From Edaphochlamys debaryana (Eukaryota > Chlorophyta > Chlorophyceae > Chlamydomonadales): DNA of 64,000 nucleotides. The position numbers were made by a program, and so were the translations under genes. Positions within the stretch are counted from its first letter, which is position 1. Each line of letters opens with the position of its first letter. Shown piece by piece: positions 1-10,965 of the stretch. Where the stretch lies: positions 62,001-126,000 of the forward strand of contig JAEHOE010000004.1 in the NCBI GenBank assembly GCA_016858145.1. The letters run 5' to 3'. The notes beneath the pieces were generated by a model. That model saw nothing but the letters and a program-made list of their open reading frames with translations. It ran no database searches and had not been told where the DNA came from.

Positions 1-3000
1 CCCAACGCACCAAAGTTGACGGTGATAGGTGAGGACGGATCGCTGGCCCCGTTGGGAGAGTGCACGGCGTGCCATACGGCCCGCATGTACGACTGTACGG
101 CGGGGGAGGAAAGGTCCGTGTACGGGTACGAGGTGAGTGAGACCTGCTTCCCTTCCCTTGCTTGGGCGTTTAACCTGAGCCGGAGCCGAAGCAAGTACTC
201 GCTCACCTGTGAGGCGGCTGGTTCGATGCCCAGAGCCGACAGAGCGTCCACCGAGAATGGCTTTGGGGCCGGGGCGAAGAGGAAGGCCACAAGTTCAGCA
301 AGAGAAAGGCCTTGACTGGAACGCAGGCGTTCCCCTGCCCTGCACAGTCGCGGTTGAACTGCAAACCACCCACGCCTGCCCATGCCACAAGTCCCACAAC
401 CCCTCTACAGCGCTTGCGCAGCCACAGGTGTGTGTGTTCGGCCCGCGCACCTGCTCAAGCGCCTTCCACCAGCGGGTGCTGACGTACTTCTGAGAGCCAC
501 CGCCTCCGCCACCGCCTGCGCCTCCGCCCTGCACGTCACTCCCCGCGCTGCGTTGAAAGGTGCATACGGCCATGGAGGTCGAGGGTAACAGGCAAGGTGA
601 GGGACCAAGGGTGTCCCACACAGACTTCTGACATCCGCATACAGATTTGCGCACGCCCCGACCCCAGGCCTGGAGTGCACTCGAGCCGCCGGTGCCTACC
701 TCGAGTTTGAGGGCGCGGCGTAGCCCAAGGCAAGGCGGGCCGCAAGGGACGCCGCGCTCCTGGTGGCCAGGGGCCGCAGCACGTGCTCCTCCACCACATC
801 GGAGAGGGCCGCGAATGCGTCAGAGGGGAAGTGGCCTGCGAGGGCCGGCGGCGGCGGCCGGCAGCAGGGGACGGAGCCTTGTGGTTTGATGCCATTGCGT
901 CACGTCCGCGGCATGAGGTCATTCAGTTCGTCAAGAAGTTGGCCGCCACCCCAGGGTCGTCCACCCACCCCCCCGACCAGTACGAGTCAACACCACCATC
1001 CCTCAATCCATGTTTCAGTCCAGACGCGGCACGCAAACAGCGACTGAGTCAGCTGAAGCCCCCTGAATTTGGCCGCCTTGTGGCTTGCTTGCACGTCCCA
1101 CCACCCCTCCATGTGACTGAGCCCGCCCAGCCTATGCACACACTCACGTGAAGGCCCCGACTCAAACATGATCTGCGTCGCCATAAATGCACTGTACGGC
1201 ACCCGGTTGACAGGCTGCCGTACATCCGGAGGCACGGCACCCAGATTGGCTGCAGCCGCCACGCCGTCCGCCTCCAGGCGAAGGACCTGCAGGGGGCAGG
1301 ATGTTATTAAGCGCATTGTGTGCACTGGAACACTGCTGGCGATTCTACGATACACGATGTACGACAGTTTCGTTCTGAACACGTGAGGGCCGGTTGCCGT
1401 ACCTGGGCGACGGGGCATTCAGAAGGGGAGCCCGGGTCAGTGCTGTTGCCCGCCACCACGGACCAGTAGTCGGCCTGTGCGCCGACGCAGGGTGGACGCG
1501 AAGCGCGCGGCGGGTGGGAGGACGGGGTTGCTCGAGGGTGATGGCAGGTTCTATGGAACATGGGGCCCAACACTGAAAAGCGACCCGCAGGAAAGGAAGC
1601 TCTGGTGCATGCACTCAAGTTGGCGGTACGCACCTGGACAGCAAGCGTCACACCGGCGGCGGTGTCGACCCAGCCCCGCAGGTCTCCGTACAGCAAGTCG
1701 TGGTTAAGGCTTGCCGCACACAGCTTCGCCGTACAGTTAACCAGGCTGCCGTACGTCGAGCTCGAGATGTTGCGGTCCAAGACGACGCGGCTTCCGGGCA
1801 GGGGTGCCGCGCGCACACTTAGGCCCCCAGGCATAAAGGCAGGGGAGCGTGCGATGCTCTCAAACACTAGAAGGAAGGGTTGGAGGGTGCGAGGGCAAGG
1901 TGCAACATTTTGAGGGCAAGGAGACCCAAGCCAGAAAGACCTCCTGCCGGGGCCACGCAAGCCTGTGATAAAACTCTCTCTCGTACGGCAGAATCCACTC
2001 AGCTTCTGCTGGGGGAACGGAGGCGAGGCAACCTCAACCTGTAACTTAAAAACCCAGCTGTGCCTCCTCACCCGCATCCCACTCGATTGTGAACAAACAG
2101 CTGCCATTGCCGAAGAGGCTACTGAAGGCGCCGCACGTGTAGTATGGTGACCCGGTGCTGTTATCCACGTCCGGAGCGTTGTACGACAGAAGCCGCCGTA
2201 CAACGTCAGCTGCGTAAGCCCAGCCGCTGGTGTTCATCAGAGGCAGTGCCGCGGGGGGCGGATGGGAGAGATCGTACACTGCATGACGAGGGAAAGCAGC
2301 GAGCAAAGGCAGGGGGAGCGATTGCCCTCGGAGGCCGTAGCTTGGTTTGCGGCAAACCGCCGGGCAGGTCTCGAACCGTCGGCAGGCGACAACTAGATCA
2401 GCTGATGAGGGTCCCGCCATAAAGGGTGTTGGTCGACAGGCCCGCCCCTCGCATTGTCATTCCGGCACGTGAACTGCTTTGCCCCGCCCGCTAGGATCCC
2501 CCTGGGCCGCCGGCGCTGGTGACCCACCGTAGCCCTGCTCGGTGCCCTCCGTCTGCAGCACGGACGCAGCCACGGCGGCCCACACGTCACCCACTCGCCC
2601 GCAGTCCTGTCCAGGGAACGCCACCAAACAAAAGTTTGAGAGCACGGTCGTAATGCACCATGCCATGCGCTTACGTGGGAGGTCCGGAAGCTCGACAGGT
2701 CCGCCGGGCACGACGGTTCTGCCCCTGGGTACCCCAGCCAGAGGCCCACCCCGCAACCCCGCCCTGAACACGTGCGGCACGCGCACCGGGTGCATTGTGA
2801 CGCACAGGCCATGAGCAGGCAGGCCCCCGGCTCCGCCAGAGCCAGGCTCCGCCGCCGCCTTGGCCACGGCCATCCGATGTCCCTCCAAGAGCGCTAACAG
2901 ACCCTCCCAGTCGTCCGGCGGGGCGGCGGCCGCAGGCATGCCCTGGGGCGCAAGCGTTGCGAGCGCGTCTCCACGGTAGTAGAGGAGCAGGTACGTTCGG

Positions 3001-4662
3001 GGGTGGAGAAGGCCGCGAGGGCTGGTAGGATTCACGCAAGCGTTCTCCTGTGCCGGGAGGGGGTACAGAGCAAGGCTTTGTATCGCAGCCGGTGGTTGGT
3101 GGTTGGCGGTTGATGATGGTGGTGACGGGGACTCACGGGTGTGTTGGTGTGGAGGGTGCTGGTCCGCGCCCAAGCATGTTCCTGTGACGCCCCGCTGTAG
3201 TCCATGGAAATGATCTGTGGAACGAAGTCAGTACGGGTTGGAGAGGAACATCCCCCAGTCCTGGGTCAAGACCCGTGTTTGCCCTGTTTGCCCGTTCCTT
3301 TCTGAACTGCCGTGTCAGGCGGCTCACCGAGTAGAACTCTTCTTCCAGGATGAGAAAGTCCGCCATGGTGCCCGAGGAGGTGATGTCCTCCAGCGGGGGC
3401 AGACCTGCATGCGTGGTGGGCAACAGGTAGGGTGCGTGGTTTGCATGAGCGGGGGCTTCAAGCCGGGGACCCAGCCTGCGGACCAAGATTTAGCGCGCCC
3501 GTATGGATCCAGCGAGAGTGAGCTAGCTTTCAGCCTCCGCGTGCGTCTCTTGGTCCTGAGGCTTACATACACCGAGGCTTGGGAACCCCGCAACTGTGGC
3601 ACGGGGGCCTCCTGCCCTCTGACCTCCGTGGCATCGAGCCGCCCCGCTCGGCATGCCTGCTGTCCCTTCCCCCCATCGCCCACGCGAGATGACCGCCCCC
3701 TCGTTTCCAGCCTTCGGGGCCTTGAGCCCTTGACTCATGGCACTGCTCCCCTTCACGGCCTGACCACACCTTCGGGTGGGTCAAAGTAGACCTGCTCCAG
3801 GGCTCTGGAGTTGTTACCAAAATTTCCGCTTGAGATTGCCTGAGGGAGGGGGTTCGGGAGGCGGAGGCCCCGGCGCGCGGGGGCAGCCTCATCGGAGAGC
3901 TCAGTAGATTCCAGGGCGGCGTGGAGGGGGACGAAAGGGGGCGCGAGCGAGCGCCTTATGGTGGCCGAAGGAGCGGGATGGATGCCGTGCTGGGCCAGTG
4001 CTCACCGCCCATGTGATGCCATTTGCCCAGGAGGGGAGCCGCAGCCATGCTGCGATGAACTTCTGGTTGCTCTGCGCGTTGGAGAGGCAACATTCGCGCA
4101 TTGGGGAGCTGCGGACTTGCTCGGCTGGGCGGATGATGCATCGGTACCTCCATTGCCACGGCAGGGGGGGGCCGGCCCGCCGTCCGCCTTTCACCCTCTT
4201 GCCCCCGCCGGCCGTCCAGTCCGTCCACCCTTCCCGTCTGCCCGACCGCGGCCTCACTGTATCGCCCCCCGCTCCCTGCACTGTTGCCCTGACCTCACCA
4301 GGCTCGCGGAACAGTTAGCGCTGGTTAGCGCGACTTGCAAGACGGCCTCCAGCCCGGCATCGGTTGTCCCACGGTCAATCGCCGACCTGGGCATCAAGCC
4401 AGACGCAATGTCAAGGATTTGAAGATGATGGAGAGCCGGTTGAAAGCCACCGCGCTGAGTGTACGTGTCGTCCGTCCTTCCAAGTGTGTCGCACGAACCT
4501 GACAGCGGCTCGTAGCTCTTGCGCACAGTGTCCTGTGTTCGAGGGAAGCATACTGCTATCGACGGCGAGGCTCCGGGGGCGAGCACTTGTCGACACATGT
4601 TGAGCTACGGTGAAGCCGCCGCAAAATGCGGCGACTAGGAACATTAATTGCAGGCGCATCAT
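1..4662 (-). CDS. Secreted/receptor-type protein with solute-binding-like ectodomain (3' end outside window)
   Basis: Seen: an ATG at 4662 opens a signal peptide (MMRLQLMFLVAAFCGGFTVA). About a dozen exons on the minus strand follow, with consistent donors and acceptors. Clear exons include approximately 2795-3045 (with LLYYRGDALATL), 2527-2609 (GDVWAAVAASVLQTEGTEQ), 2060-2290 (FGNGSCLFTIEWDA), 1625-1840 (AAPLPGSRVVLDR and NCTAKLC), 1150-1300, 455-555 (KYVSTRWWKALEQ), 207-313 and <1-143 (YMRAVWHAVHSPNGASD). Family knowledge: the LYYR, ASVLQT-GT-QG, PLPGS-V-DR and AVWHALHSPN motifs recur in chlamydomonadalean proteins whose ectodomain resembles bacterial family-1 solute-binding proteins. Some of these continue through a membrane helix into an adenylate/guanylate cyclase or kinase domain. 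Inference: a cell-surface or secreted binding protein; any catalytic domain would lie left of base 1. Several upstream exons (3128-4480) are less certain. Confidence 0.72.
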
Positions 4663-4714
4663 GCAGCGAAGGGTTCAGCGAGCTTGCGTCGAGCTTGGGA
4701 AAGCGATTCGGCGG

Positions 4715-4722
4715 TATAAATA
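4715..4722 (-). promoter_or_regulatory. TATA-like box (TATTTATA) before the ectodomain gene
   Basis: TATTTATA on the minus strand lies about 53 bp before the ATG at 4662, which would leave a short 5' UTR. The plus-strand reading, TATAAATA, is equally TATA-like, so orientation is assigned only by position. Confidence 0.35.
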
Positions 4723-5258
4723 CATGAGTATGAGTAGCAGCGAGTTGCGAGTTCGACTTAGTTGCGTGCCATCAAGCGATAAGCTAGCGGGGAGGTGCCA
4801 GTTCGTTTATCTGGTCGCAAAGGTTTTCGCCTTTACGTTACACGCCAATCACGGTACTGCAGCTCGTGCCGGACTGCGACCAGATACACGCTCCAGATGG
4901 ATCAAGGGTAGCAATCAATGGCAGGCATGCCAACGTGTTGACACTGTGGGCCGCGGAGTTCGCCATGTACTGCGCGCGATGCGATTTCGCCGTGCCGCCG
5001 TGCCGGGCCGTGCCGGGCCCGCGTCCTCCTGGCCCCCCACCCACCACGCACCGACGCCGCCGCTCCGCCACCGCCGTTCTCCGTTACCCCCGCCACCGTT
5101 CCTCCTCCCCTAGCCCCACCCGACCTTTCACTCGTCCTCGTTCTGGTCCTGGTACCGGTACCGCAGTGTCCAGCGCTGTTGTTGTTGTTGTTGTTGTTGT
5201 TGATCTGTGACGCCTCTCCGCCGCTTTTCCGCCACTGCCGTTCTCCGTACCCGCATCG
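4723..5258. other. Intergenic, C/T-rich, degenerate copies of a downstream segment
   Basis: No gene is recognised. From about 5040 the sequence is C-rich. It contains a weak earlier copy (approximately 5100-5150) of the CCTCCTCCCCTAGCCCCACC...ACTCGTCCTCG segment that recurs at 5275 and 8219. This suggests several rounds of local duplication of the 3' end of the gene at 8244-10447. Confidence 0.5.
5177..5202. repeat. Trinucleotide microsatellite (TTG)n
   Basis: About 8.7 uninterrupted units of TTG/GTT, with no coding context. Confidence 0.9.
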
Positions 5259-5300
5259 TCATGCACACCACTACCTCCTCCCCTAGCCCCACCTCCCCGC

Positions 5301-5546
5301 CTACTCGTCCTCGTCCCCGGCATGGTCCTGGTCCTGCCTGCCCCTCCACGTGTCACTGCCCAGCGCCGCCATCCGTTCCTGCACCCACGACTGCACCTCG
5401 GAGCGCAGCGAGGCGGGCTCGCGGGGCCGGGCCACGGCCTCCGTGACCTCGGCCCAGCGCACCCGGACCCCCGCCGCAGCCATCCACTTGAGCGCGGGCA
5501 GGGGCGCGGGCTGCCACCTGGGGGCAGCACGGCAGCTGCACAGCAC
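5301..5546 (-). pseudogene. Duplicated C-terminal exon fragment of the ankyrin/F-box-like gene
   Basis: The minus strand encodes about 75 residues ending in WRGRQDQDHAGDEDE and a stop. This matches, with scattered substitutions, the last part of the terminal exon of the gene at 8244-10447 (WRGRRDQDRTGDEDE, stop). DNA similarity runs from about 5259 to 5535 against about 8200 to 8478, so the segment includes sequence past the stop. The reading frame is kept, but no upstream exons or usable start are visible. Most likely it is an untranscribed fragment; an alternative last exon for an unseen gene cannot be excluded. Confidence 0.7.
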
Positions 5547-5559
5547 TGCCGTAACATAA

Positions 5560-6351
5560 TCTCATACTACTACACGTGCAGACCGCAATTGGTGCCCCTG
5601 GACAACTGGACAGTCCACTGCACTACCTCATCATCGTAGACGCCAGGGAGAGTGCACGGGCAGCAGGGGGAGGGGGGTTGGGAAGGGTTGGGAGTGAGGG
5701 GTGTCGGGCCGCGATGTGTCTGCCACGGCGGTGGACGAAGGCCCAGGGCCGTCACACGCACGCTGGGGCCTTAATCAGCTGCTTAGGTAGCCACTTCGCA
5801 CACATATTCTCGCAAGCTGCCGACCCTCGCCCGACGCCAAAACCGGGCGTCTCGACTGATATCGCCTCCACGCCATTTAGCTCTTTGCTGCCCCAGGACC
5901 AGCTCACTACCTGTAAGTTGGTGAAGTTGATTAACACACACCTGTTCGTTTCAGCGGCGTGCTCCCCCGTCGTTCGCATCCATCTTGGCGCTTCTCAATT
6001 CCGTGGCTCAGGTGAGAGCCTGAAAGTGCAGAAGTGGCCATTGAAATGCCTGAGGTTTGGGCTGGCCCGCTCGAGGTGCCGCCTGGCGTTGCCTAGCGCC
6101 CGGCCCAACAATCCCCATCCCTGCCCGGTCTCCACGCGAGCTTCCTGTTTTGACGCGTTCCCAGTACCCTAGCGTGACAAATTCTGTTATGAATGCTCTC
6201 CAAGGGGGGCCGAGACGCGCTTCCGGGACCTCTTTGACTCTGATGACATGGTGTCGCCGTGCCCTGCTCTAGTCCCCGGGGCTGACACCGCTGGAGCCGC
6301 CCCCCTTCCAGGCGAACCTGCGCCTTCTCCAAGCAGTGCTCTTGTGTTGAC
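5560..6351. other. Region without a supportable gene
   Basis: A plus-strand frame of 198 codons runs from 5576 to 6172, but it has no recognisable domain, repeats or splice context. I see nothing else to annotate apart from possible 5' sequence for the repeat ORF at 6352. Confidence 0.4.
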
Positions 6352-6969
6352 ATGGAGTTTGAGACGGCGGTGGACTTTGCGTCGGGTGCGACGCTGCCGT
6401 CCCACCAGCTGGAGGACCCGACCCACATGGCGGTTTCGCAGCTGGCGCATCAGTTTGACTCGATGACATGTCGTCCCGCAATCGAGCCGGCCTGCGCACC
6501 GACGGAGCCACCCTACGTTTCCACAAGCGCGCCGCCTCCTTACGTGCCGAAACTGCCGTCTTATACCACAACGGATGCGCCCCGCAATCCGGCGGGGCCA
6601 CGGTATCACGTGCCGACGCCGCCGTCGTACACCACAAACGAGGCGCCCCGCAATCCGGGGGGGCCGGAGCATTACGTGCCGACTTCGCCGTCTTATAGCA
6701 CAACGGAGGCGCCCCACAATCCGGGGGGGGCGGAGCATTACGTGCCGACGTCTCCGGTGTACAGCATGACGTAAACAGACTGCGATCCCATGGGGCTGGA
6801 TCACTAGGCGCCCAGCGAGCCGGTATACGACGAAGTGGACGAGCATATGGACGAGCAGATGGAGCCGGAGGACGATTCCATGGGGCCGGAGCATCCCGAA
6901 CCGACGGAGCCAGCCTATGTTAGGGTACCCTCGCGCGCAGGGTATCGAGTTGGCCCCACACAGCCGTAG
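6352..6969 (+). pseudogene. Pro-rich 22-residue-repeat ORF with two in-frame stops
   Basis: The frame starts with MEFETAVDFASG and enters three tandem 22-residue units (consensus SYTTTEAPRNPGGPEHYVPTSP) at 6559-6756. A TAA stands at 6772. The same frame continues with recognisably related, acidic sequence (LDH-stop-APSEPVYDE, then MGPEHPEPTEPAYV), interrupted by a TAG at 6805 and ending at a TAG at 6967. The TAG sits where the repeat has Tyr and the TAA where it has Glu, so both look like single-base nonsense changes. Inference: a decayed cell-wall-like or disordered-protein gene, or a short protein ending at 6774. No homologue is recognised. Confidence 0.45.
6559..6756 (+). repeat. 66-bp minisatellite, three units
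   Basis: Three consecutive 66-bp units encode SYTTTDAPRNPAGPRYHVPT-type repeats. A partial fourth and more diverged remnants follow to about 6930. Confidence 0.85.
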
Positions 6970-8243
6970 CAGAGCCCGCCGTAATCGGTGGCTTGGTGAG
7001 GCTGGCGGCGGCCGGGTGGCCGCACAGTTGGCTGGCGCACTGGTGTGATGAGGTGTGGATGTGGGCCCGGAGGGCAGGAACGGACGTTGGAGGGTATTGT
7101 TAAGCTGGGGAGCACTGAAGGGAGCTAGGTGACGTGGTGGAGGTGTGCCGGTGGCTTGGTTGCCAATGTGGACATCGTATACCGTGTATGCCGTTGAACC
7201 GGCTGGGACGCCGGGGCCGGGCAGGCAACAGGTGTAGTCTGCTGTTGGGAGCTGCACGGAGCGATTGCGTGGGGGCACAAAGTCAGGATGAGGTGGAAGG
7301 GGTAAGCAGTTGGCAGGTAGTCGCGGCTGGAGGAAGCTACATATGTTGCGCACGGACGGCGGAAGACAATTGACACGGTAACAACCATAGAGGGGCTCCA
7401 TACGAACCTGCGCCTTGTGCTGGTCTGGCAGGGCGGGGCCTGCCGTGCCTTCGCACTCGTGGGCGCATCCGCGAGGCTCTCCGCCACTCACCCCCCGGGC
7501 ACGCCCGCACATACCGCTGCGTTTAGTGCGATACGGTGCCTGAATGCTGCTTCTGGGTTGCATGGGGGCTATGCCCACCGCCCCCTAGGGGGCCCAGGCC
7601 TGGGCACGACGCCCCCCAACACCTGTGCCACTTGGGTGCTTACAGCATGCAGCCTTTCGAGGCAGCACTTGCCGTCTTCACCTTGCTTCCGGTTTCGCCG
7701 ACATATCATACGGGGCTGGCTGCTGCTACCCCTGGCCGCTACCCCTGGCCGCCGGCCCCAGCGCCCGCGCCCACTTCCGCGCCGTCCGCTGCTGCCGCGC
7801 CCGCGGCGGCGGGCCCCGCCACGGCGCCTGCTGCGCCTGGAGGCCAAGGGAGATGCACCGCGCAGCATCAGCATGCAAGTTCGTTCCCCAACCCATCCAT
7901 GCCTCAGCCCACACAACAAACCGCGCGCTTAGTCCTGGCCCAAGGGGTTCACATGCAAACCCTGGGGCTTCTCGCTCAAGTGGACGACCTGACCAGCCTG
8001 GTCGGACCTAGCTTGACGAGTGCCTGGCTGCCTGCCCGCCTCCCTTACGCTCTCTTACTTCACCACGCTCGCCTTGCTTCCCCCTGCCAGTGGCCCGGAA
8101 CCCATCCCGCATGCCCGGCCCTCACGCCGCCGTTCGCTCTGCCCCCCGCCCCTCCTACTCGCCCTCCCATCACCGCACACCGACGCCACCTCTCTGCATC
8201 GTCCTGCACACCACTACCTCCTCCCCTAGCCCCACCTCCCCGC
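6970..8243. other. Intergenic; presumed 3' UTR of the ankyrin/F-box-like gene
   Basis: No gene is supportable. Long frames at 7420-8240 are Pro/Ala low-complexity. A TTACA at 7640-7644 reads TGTAA on the minus strand, the common green-algal polyadenylation signal, about 600 nt past the stop at 8244. Between 8200 and 8243 the segment shared with 5259-5300 begins. Confidence 0.45.
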
Positions 8244-10447
8244 CTACTCGTCCTCGTCCCCGGTTCGGTCCTGGTCCCGCCTGCCCCTCCACGTGTCACT
8301 GCCCAGCGCCGCCATCCGTTCCCGCACCCACGACTGCACCTCGGAGCGCAGCGGCGCGGGCTCGCGGAGCCGGGCCACGGCCTCCGTGACCTCGCCCCAG
8401 CGCACCCGGAACCCCGCCGCAGCCATCCACTTAAGCGCGGGCAGGGGTGCGGGCTGCATGCCGCCCGGGGGCAGCACGGCCGCCAGGAACACGCGCTCGG
8501 GCCGGGAGCCGCAAGGCACGCCCAGGCGCCGCAGGGCCGCCAGGGTGGACAGGTCGCCGTTGCTGGGGGCGGTGACGTAGGCGAAGCCGGTGTCCTGCAT
8601 GCATGCGTGACGTGCGCGGGGGGCCGGGGATGGGGTGGGAAGGAGGGGTTCGGAAGGGTGAGCTGCTGAGGGTGCGTGGGTTGGGCCTGCTGGTAGGTGC
8701 GCAGCGAGAAGGCTTGAGCAGCGTGCGGGAGAGGCTACGCGGAAAGCTATGGATAGGCCCAGTAGGACTGCCATGACTCGCCACGCCCTGACCTGACCCT
8801 GACCCTGACCGCAGGCGTGTGTGCGCCGGCCCTAGCTGCCGCCCTCGCCTGCCCCAGAACACGTGCCAAACACCACACCGTACGTACCGGCATGCCGCAG
8901 TCCTGCTCCGCCAGCCACTCCATCGCAGCCTCACAGCCGGAGCCCACCACGCCGGCCGGCTCCTCGATCGGCCGGCGCAGGTCCCACGACCGAGCGTCGA
9001 GCGGGCAGCCCAGGTCCCTCAGCCACGCCATGAGCTCCACACTGCCGGAGTAGGCCGCGTGGGCAAAGAGGCGGCCCGTGAGGCTCAGCCCATGCTGTGC
9101 GTCCTCCCTGCAGAGCCCGACCAGGTAGGCCGCGGCGTCCAGGGCGCCCAGTCGAAGCGCCTGTCTCAGGGCGTCCTGTGGCTGGGTCAGCCAGCCAGCC
9201 TCCTGGAGCGCCCGCAGCTCCTCCACGCACCCTGCGGCTGGGCCCAGGTTAAAGTCCACCCGTGCTGGTGTCATGGGCTCGGCGGAATTGAGCAGCCACC
9301 TCAGCGTGTCGACGCTGCCGCCCTCCTCCGACTGCACAGCCGCCTTGACGCACTCCCGCGCGGGGCGGTAGCCGTGCGTAGCAGCCAGCCATTGGAGTCG
9401 CTCCAGGCCGTCGGGGCAGGCGGCCGCACAGTCGCCGGCGCGGCTCAGCGGAGCGTCGTTGGCCACCAGCCATGCCACCTTGTCCTGCCAGTCGGGCGTG
9501 GGGCTGGCGGCGGCGGAGGCCAGCACGCGGCCCTGTTTGTCCGGCTTCAGTTTGATGTGCTGCGAGTTCTGACACCAGAGCCACCAGTGCTGCAGTGTGC
9601 CCAGTTCACAGCCCTTGGCAATGCTCGCGATGAAACGGTCGCAGTACTCCTCGCCGGACGTGCAAAGGCCCATCAGCCACGCCAGGAGCTCCACGGCGCC
9701 GCCGGCGGCCGCGGCGCAGACCTCGTCGCTGGCCACCTTGTTGCCTCTGGCTACCAGCCACTCGCAGGCCTGAATCGGGGAAGGCGGAGAGCGAGGGGGC
9801 CCCCAGCGGGATGGAGCGTGTGAGGATGGAGGCCAACATGTCAGGCAGCGTGCCGTGTGGTCCCGTCGTGGGTCCCAACAGCAGGCGTGCAGGCCCAGGA
9901 GATTACGCAGGCATTACCGTACCTGTTCAACCCCTGCAGGATCCCATGTCCGCACCTCTTTCTGGTTTGCCTGGGCGGCGGCCCTTAGGGCCACGCTGCG
10001 GTCCTGCTCGTCCACCAGCGCGCAGCCATGCCGCTCCCGCAGGCGGCGGCACACGGTCACGCGGCCGGCTGCCGCTGCCGCGGCCAGGACCTCGACGCCG
10101 GGCACCAGCCCTGTGGCTGCTATCGCGACGTCGAGGTTTCTGGTGCTGCCACTGGCGGCCACGAGGCACAGGAGCTGGCGCTTGCGGGCTAGGGTAAAGC
10201 CCCGGCAGGCGTGGGGCGAAGACCAGTGTGCCGCGAAAGCGTGAGGCGGTACTGGCTGACGCAGGTCGGCTGTCCTGTGCTCAAGCTCAGCGTTAGCTCT
10301 GCTAACATGCCGCAGCGTGCACGCGACCACGTTGGGAGGTAGGAAGCGAGCTACATTCTGCCAAATTTCCTGAAGCCAGACCCGCGAGGGATCAACATGA
10401 GGTTCACTGGTGATGTCGGTAGCTATCTCAAGCTGCTTAAGAGGCAT
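8244..10447 (-). CDS. F-box-like/ankyrin repeat protein, 574 aa, 3 exons
   Basis: Exons are complement(9956..10447), (8888..9769) and (8244..8594). All introns are phase 0 with GTGCGG and GTACGT donors; total 574 codons plus stop. The N-terminus (residues about 20-55, VWLQEIWQNVARFLPPNVVA) resembles the F-box-like segment common in chlamydomonadalean ankyrin proteins. Degenerate ankyrin-type helical repeats then run to the end: ACEWLVARGNK, GGAVELLAWLMGL, GSVELMAWLRDLGCPLD, GDLSTLAALRRLGVPC. The start ATG at 10447 is the first in frame. Inference: an adaptor for protein recognition, possibly in ubiquitin ligation. The C-terminal exon is duplicated at 5301-5546. Family identity is fairly sure, molecular role unknown. 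Confidence 0.82.
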
Positions 10448-10965
10448 TCCGGCATAGCGCGTGAGTGGTTTGAGTACGTGGGCATTCCAAGGAAGAAGTC
10501 GCGAGCCAGCCTAGCCAAGGTGCTAGCAGCCAGCTTATCATGTCCCGTATGCATATGAGTATCAGTTAGACGCATGCCGTGCAGGCGCAAACCTGGCATG
10601 CAGCGCCCAGCCCGGCATGCAGGCCCTCCGCGACCCCACAACCACCACAACCCCACTTGGACCCCGCACCTCCCGCGCTGGGCAGTCATCCAGGACGAGT
10701 CAGATTGATGACAGCTTCACAGCACCACTGCCAATCCGCCCTATCGACACCATCCCCTGGCCCATGCCTCATGTGGGACCACCGTATCACCGCCCCCTGA
10801 TCACATGCACTCCGCGGTCCCCAGCCCCCGGCTCCCGCCGTCCCCGCACCGAATCCTGCTCTGCACTGGATCCCCTTTCAGCCACATCCACATCCACTTA
10901 CATTTAAGCAGTTCAAGCTTATGCACACTTGCCCGGAGCGCACATGCGGCGCTAGGCGGCCGAGC
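10448..10965. other. Intergenic between two minus-strand genes
   Basis: The stretch holds the upstream region of the ankyrin/F-box-like gene and the 3' end of the gene at 10966-15893. TTACA at 10898-10902 (TGTAA on the minus strand) lies 64 nt past that gene's stop and could be its polyadenylation signal, although the UTR would be short. Confidence 0.4.

Noticed and set aside
6772..6807. Reassigned TAA/TAG codons (as Gln) to explain the in-frame stops
   Set aside because: All other genes here end at ordinary stops, including TAG and TAA, and the affected positions are Glu and Tyr in the repeat, not Gln.
6187..7578. 463-codon minus-strand open frame
   Set aside because: Arg-rich antisense shadow of the 66-bp repeat (RRRRHVMLRPPRI pattern mirrors the plus-strand units); no domain, start or splice context.
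7536..8669. 377-codon plus-strand open frame
   Set aside because: Pro/Ala low complexity that runs antisense through the well-supported last exon of the ankyrin/F-box-like gene.
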